From positions 744,001 through 808,000 of the forward strand of contig QYRS01000001.1 of assembly GCA_006503535.1 (NCBI GenBank): DNA of 64,000 nucleotides, written 5' to 3'. The DNA is from Arthrinium phaeospermum. Taxonomy: Eukaryota > Ascomycota > Sordariomycetes > Amphisphaeriales > Apiosporaceae. The notes beneath the pieces were generated by a model that saw nothing but the letters and a program-made list of their open reading frames with translations, did no database searches and had not been told where the DNA came from. Within the stretch, counting starts at the first letter, position 1, and each line of letters opens with the position of its first letter. Made by a program: the position numbers and the translations under genes. Shown piece by piece: positions 58,463 through 64,000 of this stretch.

Positions 58463-60315
58463 ATGGGCCTGAATGTCATCGTCGTCGGCGGCGGCATCGC
58501 GGGCCTCTCGGCCGCCATCGCGCTGCGGCGGGCGGGCCACGCGGTGCACGTCTACGAGCGCTCCGCGTTCGCCAACGAGGTCGGCGCCGCCATCCACATC
58601 CCGCCCAACGCGTCGCGCCCGCTGCTGGGCTGGGGGCTCGACCCGGCCCGGGCCCGGTTCGTCACGGTGCGGCGGAGCTACCGGGCCGACGGCGCCACGC
58701 TCGACAGGTTCCACGAGATGGGCCACGAGTCCCTGAAGGACACGTACGGGGCGCCTTGGTTCTTTGCGCACCGGGTCGACTTGCACGAGGAGCTGAGGAG
58801 GTTGGCGACTCAGGAGGTTGGGTCTGATGGTAGTGGTGGTGGTGGTGGTGGTACGCCGGTTCAGATTCATCTGAACTCCGAGGTTGTTGAATTTGTGGGT
58901 GTGCACGTTGATGTTCATGATCCTGTCAAGATTGAGCCCCGTTCAAATACTAACGCAGCTGGGATAAGTTACCAGAGTCTTCGTCTATTAGATTGGTTGG
59001 CGGTCAAATCATATCCGGCGATCTCGTGATAGCTGCCGATGGGATACACACAAAAGCAGCCAAGATAGTCCTTGGTCACGACAACCCCCCTCTGCCCCAG
59101 AAAGACTACAACTTCTGCTACCGGTTCCTTATACCTGCGGCCGAGATCCGGTCCGACCCGGCGACCAGAGACTGGCTCGATGGGGACGATGGGCGGATGA
59201 AGTTCTTCGTCGGCCACGATAAACGACTGATATCGTATCCATGTCGGAAGTAGGTTCAAGTGACTCCTGGATCCGTGGTAGAACAGAGCTGCATGTGCAC
59301 TTACTCTAACAACTTTACCCTGCTCTGTCATCAGTAACGAAGAACACAATTTTGTGGCCATGTTCCACAATAGCGACGAAGCAGCCAACAATCCCGAAGG
59401 TGAGTGAGCTCAACAATCAACTTCCTCCGTGGTGCCACTCTTCTTCAGATTCCCAAGCCTGACGTATCTGACGCAAATGGACAGACTGGCAGGCCTCTGT
59501 AGACAAGTCGGAACTCCTAAAACGATATGACGATTTCCACCCCTATCTCCAGGCGATTATGAAGTAGGTGTTCAACACCTGCCCACGCAAAAATGATAGA
59601 ATTGACATACAAGAAAAGCAAAGCCACGGTCGTCAAGCAATGGGCGCTACTCTACCGCCCTCCCCTCCCCGCCTGGCGAAAGGGGTCCATGATTCTAATC
59701 GGCGACGCAGCGCACCCAATGCTGCCCCGTACGTCACTTCCACAATCCCAATCTTACCCTAGACTAGATGGGGGGCTCACAAACCGCCCCCTATTCCCAG
59801 CCTCGAGAGCCAATGCTAACGACTAACGCCGGCCACCCTTAGACCAAGGCCAAGGCGGAGCCCAAAGCATCGAAGACGGCGTGGCCCTGGGGATCCTCCT
59901 GTCCGGCGCGACGACGGACCCGGAAGAGATCGTCTCGCGCCTCGAGCTCTTCGAGTCGCTGCGCCGGAACCGCTGCAGCGCCATCCAGATCCTGTCCAAC
60001 GCGGGCCAGGACGAGGCGGAGCGCGTGCGGGACGCGGCGGCCAAGTTCCTCCCCATCCAGGACATACCCAGTGAGTGAGGCCTCGACTGGCAGGACACAT
60101 ACGTATATATGGCATTTGCATCCAACCATTGCCATATCCCATGAAGTAGTAGTAGAAGCTGACTATTAGTTATGGTTGTAGCAAGTACCGAGGAGTTCGT
60201 CGACTTCAATTTCGGATACGACGTGGTGCAAGAGGCAATTGCCATCATGCGGCGACGGGAAGCGGCCTTCACGTTGCCCCCGGGCTTCTTCCAGTCACCA
60301 GCTCTGATGAACTGA
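58463..60315 (+). CDS. FAD-dependent monooxygenase, salicylate-hydroxylase type
   Basis: Seven exons: 58463-58894, 58978-59249, 59335-59399, 59485-59563, 59619-59728, 59843-60070 and 60182-60315, giving 439 residues. All introns keep phase. The first has a perfect TACTAAC branch and an unusual AGAG acceptor. The N-terminal Rossmann motif GGGIAG is at residues 9-14. Next comes the ER box after the second strand ([22 protein letters not shown]), then the DG motif [12 protein letters not shown] and the second flavin motif [18 protein letters not shown]. These define group A flavoprotein hydroxylases, which use NAD(P)H and O2 on aromatic rings. A (GGT)n run codes a six-glycine stretch near residue 130. 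Adjacent transporter: see the preceding gene. The exact substrate cannot be read. Confidence 0.88.
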
Positions 60316-60729
60316 ACAGCGAAGATGGGAAAACCATAAACCTAAGCAGTGGAAGTCAAGTACTGGAGCCGGTTCTGAAATAGGTGAGATGTTGTGGATG
60401 GATGAATTTGTGCGTATTGGTTTAGCAAGAACTGTGTGTTTTTATTCGTGAGGACCCCTCGTTGCTAGATAGATATCCTTTTACATGTCCAAATGCTATA
60501 AATGCCGATCCATGAACTAAATCGTTCAGCCAAAAACGCCAGCTCCTATGCTTGATATCATTCCACACATTCGTCGGTAAAATCGTAAAAATACACACAA
60601 CCCCCTTTTTTACCCAACGAGAAAACTAAACTATCTAGTTAGAATTAGATGATGCATGTGTCTAAACATATATCGTAGGAATAATGACAATGTGTAATAA
60701 TATATCGCTCCCAAATAGAGGCCGCCTCC
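60316..60729. other. Convergent 3' region
   Basis: 414 bp between convergent genes, with no coding signal. It presumably holds both terminators. Confidence 0.4.
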
Positions 60730-63183
60730 TCATGGCCGAAGCATGTAGGATAGATCGGGGAGGTTTCGAATGATGTCTTCGACGGCTTGGCTCATGCCTT
60801 CCTGCTCCTCCTTTTTCGAGGATTGAACTGGGCCAAGAATGACCTTAGCCGGAGGTTCCGTCTCTGGGATGGTTTGAAGCTTCCTCGTTACCGGAACCGG
60901 TGGTTCGGTTGCTTTGACTGCAGCGGGCACCTCGGGTTGCTGGCTCTGTATAGCTTGAGGGACCGGAGTCTCGAAGCAAGAGAAGTCGGCAAAGGCCCAA
61001 GGATCGGAAACCTGATCCTTGGGTTCCTGACTTCCTAGACTCTCTTGTTCTGTCGAGAACAAACTCGTAGACTCTGATGCTGGTTCGGTTGTTGGAATAT
61101 CCCTCGTGGATCCGGAAATGCCCGTATCTGCTGAGAATAAGCTCGTAGACTCTGCGACCTGTTCCAAAGCAGGAACATCGTCTGTATTCTCAGCACCGCT
61201 AGCATCTATAGATGCCTCTAGCCCCGGGGAGTCCTGCTGAAGCGTCGTTGGCCCCAATTCTTCGGGAAGGGCCACGTCTGGCTTCGGGCTTGAAGGCTCC
61301 GGAGTTCCGACATCGGGGAAACCATTGCTGAGACTGAGTCCTTTGGCAAAAGTGGGCGAGGCAACCATTTCACCCCACTCATCATCATCATCGTCATCCT
61401 CTGCCTCCGCCTCCCCAGATGGGCTGATGTGCTGGACTGGGGGTAACGGTTCTTGGGGTACTTGCTTTGGAGCAACTGCTGGAGCAGGGGGCAAGGAGAG
61501 TGAATTCCGGGCTGAATCCGTTTTTGGGGAAGATGTCGTTCCCGTTGCCAATGGTAACGCCGGCGACGATGGTTCGGGAGTCGTGGAGCTCCAGCCGAAA
61601 GCTTTGGCTACCACGGGCGGGCCAGACAAGACGTTTTGAGGTAGCGTAGAAGCCCTGGCCGTTCGCCCGTTGGGTAGCTCAGCGGAATCCCGCTGTGTAA
61701 CCGTAGGAATGCTGCTCTTCGTGGCGGCTCGCGGCTTTCGAGCGAATATCTTGTCCATCTCGATGGGTGCAGAGCTCGAGTCCCAATTGAAGCCGCCAGT
61801 CCGCTTGCCTAAACCAAATGTCGGCCGTCCCGATATCGAGTCCTCTTCCTTCCATCTTTTGACAACTTTGATAGTCTCCTCGTGAACTTCTGAGGTGGCC
61901 CATTGGATCCTGGGGTAGTTCTCGTCATCACCCGAGTTGTGTTTTCTCATAGACCCGTATCTGGAAATACGGTACCAGATACGGCGCTGCTCGAGATTGG
62001 TAAAACTGTCAGATATGATACGGTCCGGAAGCTCGCCGTCCCGATCAGCACCGTTGCTAGGGTCTTCAGGAATGCTGGAGAATATCGTCTGGAGGCCATC
62101 CAAATCGACGTTGAAGCTGATAGGACCGAACTTCTCTATGATTTCTTGGACAGGGGCAGACGCAGATCGTCGAGTCTCGGATGTGGCAACGGTGCCAGAC
62201 TCCTCAAAGTCATCATCCCCTTTGTCATCCGGGCTGGTGGAATCAGCAGTGGAACCATCCGGCTGCTCATTGTTCACTATGGTCTCCCTTGAATCGTCAA
62301 AGTTGACCGGGGTAGAAACCGCATCTGTCTTGCGCTCGTCACCAGTACCGGGCTGCGAAGTCTCGCGCGATCTTTCCTTGCTCCGATTTTTAGACGACGT
62401 TGGCCTCTGTAGATCCACCGGTTCCTCCGATGCTGCTCTTGCAAGACCGTCGAACTTGTTTACTAGAAGGGCAATCTTTCCCGTTGCTTTTCTTGCGCTC
62501 GGCTGCTGTGGCCGTAGCCCGGCGTCCTCATCAATGGAGGTGATAGGCGAATCCTGGCGTTCCGGAGCACGGCCGCTGTCATCAGTAGAAAAGGTCGAAG
62601 AGGGCCTGGACGGGATATCGTGAGGTCCAGCGTTGGCGTCGCCCTCGTCTTCTTCGGGCAACTTAGATGAAGATAGTGTTATTGGAGAAGGACTCGACCT
62701 TGGAGGAGCATCTTCGGGTTTGAGATTGTGGTTGCCAGTCGGGCCGGCGCTGGGCGGCGGCTGTCTAGGTGTCGCATCGAGCCAGGCCGAATCGGTAGCC
62801 CATGGGTCGGGAGAGGGAGGCGGGCGGAAGACGGATGAAGCGCGTGATCGCAAAGGGGGGTTCAGTCCGGGGGAGCCGGGCCAAGAACCAACGCTCTCCT
62901 TCTCGAAGATGGAGGAGGTTTTGGACCTCAAATGCGGAGTGCGTAAGGGCGAATCGCGACCGGCCGTGGCCCACGGGGAGGCGTCTAATAGGTCGTGCTC
63001 CGACTTTGCCGCCCAGCCGCTGAAGGTCTCGTCGTCAGCCCATGGCGATGGGCCGGGCGAGTGTGTCAGGCTGGTGCCTCCAAAGAAGGCTTTCGGGGGC
63101 GGGTTGAGGAGAACGTTGTTGGGAGGAGGAGGAGGAGGCGCAGCATCCGTGCTTGCCCACGGCGAGCCCCATGGATCGTCCAT
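60730..63183 (-). CDS. Disordered acidic protein with DPW/SPW motifs
   Basis: Intronless. The first in-frame ATG is at 63183, giving 817 residues starting MDDPWGSPW. The N-terminal third carries repeated (D/S)PW motifs (DDPWGSPW, PSPWADD, ASPWAT, PDPWATDS), and one more (SDPWAFADF) lies near the C-terminus. Such motifs bind the clathrin adaptor AP-2 appendage and related proteins in endocytic factors, so an adaptor-binding role is possible by inference. A central conserved-looking segment (LPDRIISDSFTNLEQRRIWYRISRYG and the following IQWATSEVHEETIKVVKRWK) may be the only folded part. The rest is Ser/Pro/Glu/Asp-rich. Similar fungal proteins are sometimes labelled glucan 1,4-alpha-glucosidase, but no glycosidase motif is visible here. 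Confidence 0.82.
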   Translation of the reverse strand: MDDPWGSPWASTDAAPPPPPPNNVLLNPPPKAFFGGTSLTHSPGPSPWADDETFSGWAAKSEHDLLDASPWATAGRDSPLRTPHLRSKTSSIFEKESVGSWPGSPGLNPPLRSRASSVFRPPPSPDPWATDSAWLDATPRQPPPSAGPTGNHNLKPEDAPPRSSPSPITLSSSKLPEEDEGDANAGPHDIPSRPSSTFSTDDSGRAPERQDSPITSIDEDAGLRPQQPSARKATGKIALLVNKFDGLARAASEEPVDLQRPTSSKNRSKERSRETSQPGTGDERKTDAVSTPVNFDDSRETIVNNEQPDGSTADSTSPDDKGDDDFEESGTVATSETRRSASAPVQEIIEKFGPISFNVDLDGLQTIFSSIPEDPSNGADRDGELPDRIISDSFTNLEQRRIWYRISRYGSMRKHNSGDDENYPRIQWATSEVHEETIKVVKRWKEEDSISGRPTFGLGKRTGGFNWDSSSAPIEMDKIFARKPRAATKSSIPTVTQRDSAELPNGRTARASTLPQNVLSGPPVVAKAFGWSSTTPEPSSPALPLATGTTSSPKTDSARNSLSLPPAPAVAPKQVPQEPLPPVQHISPSGEAEAEDDDDDDEWGEMVASPTFAKGLSLSNGFPDVGTPEPSSPKPDVALPEELGPTTLQQDSPGLEASIDASGAENTDDVPALEQVAESTSLFSADTGISGSTRDIPTTEPASESTSLFSTEQESLGSQEPKDQVSDPWAFADFSCFETPVPQAIQSQQPEVPAAVKATEPPVPVTRKLQTIPETEPPAKVILGPVQSSKKEEQEGMSQAVEDIIRNLPDLSYMLRP

Positions 63184-64000
63184 ATTGGGGAGTGGGAGAC
63201 AATGGTCATGTTGACTCGCGACAACAATCAAAGGTTATCATGAGCCGGAGGTCGTCGCGATCCATCATAAGTGGAAAAGCACACTAATCAAAAGATGACA
63301 ACAGCAAGCATGGTAGGTTAATAAGATAATATGGATTATGTATGGGGGTGGCTCCACGCTGGCAGGCTGCTGGCTTGCATGGCTGGCCTCTCCTGAGCGA
63401 GTGAAACGGGAAACAGACTCGGAACAGAAGTACTCTCCGATATGGGAACCCGATTGCCGTTGTACCTACAGGAGCGAGATCAAAAACAGGAATGCGCAAT
63501 GCTCAGGGGCAGGTACATGTACTTGCCTGCATAATCGCACCCATGTTGCCCTGGCCGAGGATGCCGGGGGGCGGGTGGAGTACGCTTACTTCAGCCCAGG
63601 CACCCAGATTTTGCATAAATGTGCAGCACAGTGCTGGCCGTTGCTGGCGTCTGCTGTGTGGCTAGTGAGGTACTTGGGCTTCCGTGATCCATGGCTAAGA
63701 CTTGGCCGATAAGCATGGGCCTCTTTCGCATTCGATCTCACATTGCATCATTTCTCTCTCAGGGCCGGTAGTGGGGGGTTATCTCGAATATGGAGGGGCA
63801 GAAGCTTTTATCGAGACAGTGACTTTTTGTACTCCGAAGCTGCTGATAAATGCAGAATCTCGTCGCCGATTATCGCTGGCTTTGCGCATATGATTAGAAG
63901 GGATTTTCATGACTCCAGGATCCCTGCTTGGTGTATTACGCTCCTATCATACCTAGGAAATAACAAAACTCGGGTTTGGAGCCATTCGGAAATATTGTGG
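63184..64000. other. Upstream region to window edge
   Basis: About 817 bp with no gene recognised. It includes the promoter of the leftward DPW-motif gene. Short frames here have no protein-like content. Confidence 0.4.

Overview
This window is a filamentous ascomycete (Pezizomycotina, most likely Sordariomycetes) chromosome segment. The evidence is short introns (about 50-130 bp) with CTAAC-type branch points, fungus-specific families (AcrB-like, 2EXR, LaeA-like methyltransferase, Dal5-like transporter) and very AT-rich blocks with the signature of repeat-induced point mutation (RIP).

Layout. 1-11460 is a gene-free, RIP-saturated repeat block: CpA/TpG are almost absent while CpG persists. 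It is bounded by LTR-like direct repeats. 11.5-18.9 kb is an accessory-type region: a class I methyltransferase, a secreted protein with a possible CheD/CNF-like Cys-His deamidase signature, a TRI3-like acyltransferase, a RIPed TIR transposon and a small secreted six-cysteine knottin-like protein. 19.2-25.1 kb holds a TLC-domain membrane protein with a long extra membrane half, and a polytopic membrane gene interrupted by a second RIPed TIR element. Removing that element with one TA restores the frame exactly. 26.3-49.2 kb is housekeeping: a WW-domain/polyQ protein, AcrB (ubiquitination network), a 2EXR protein, a hot-dog thioesterase diverging from an LYRM5-like LYR protein with a 13-nt microexon, a large methyltransferase with a long disordered N-terminus, and the CCR4 deadenylase. 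50.3-63.2 kb carries an intron-containing elongator tRNA-Met(CAU), a four-helix membrane protein with a long disordered tail, an MFS transporter next to an FAD monooxygenase (a plausible small uptake and oxidation module), and a disordered DPW-repeat protein.

About a dozen reading-frame breaks cluster between 28.6 and 47.6 kb. Most look like one missing base in a short homopolymer inside otherwise well-preserved genes. This points to local sequence or assembly error rather than gene decay, and anyone using the protein models should know it.

All gene identities come from reading the translations by eye. No database search was run.
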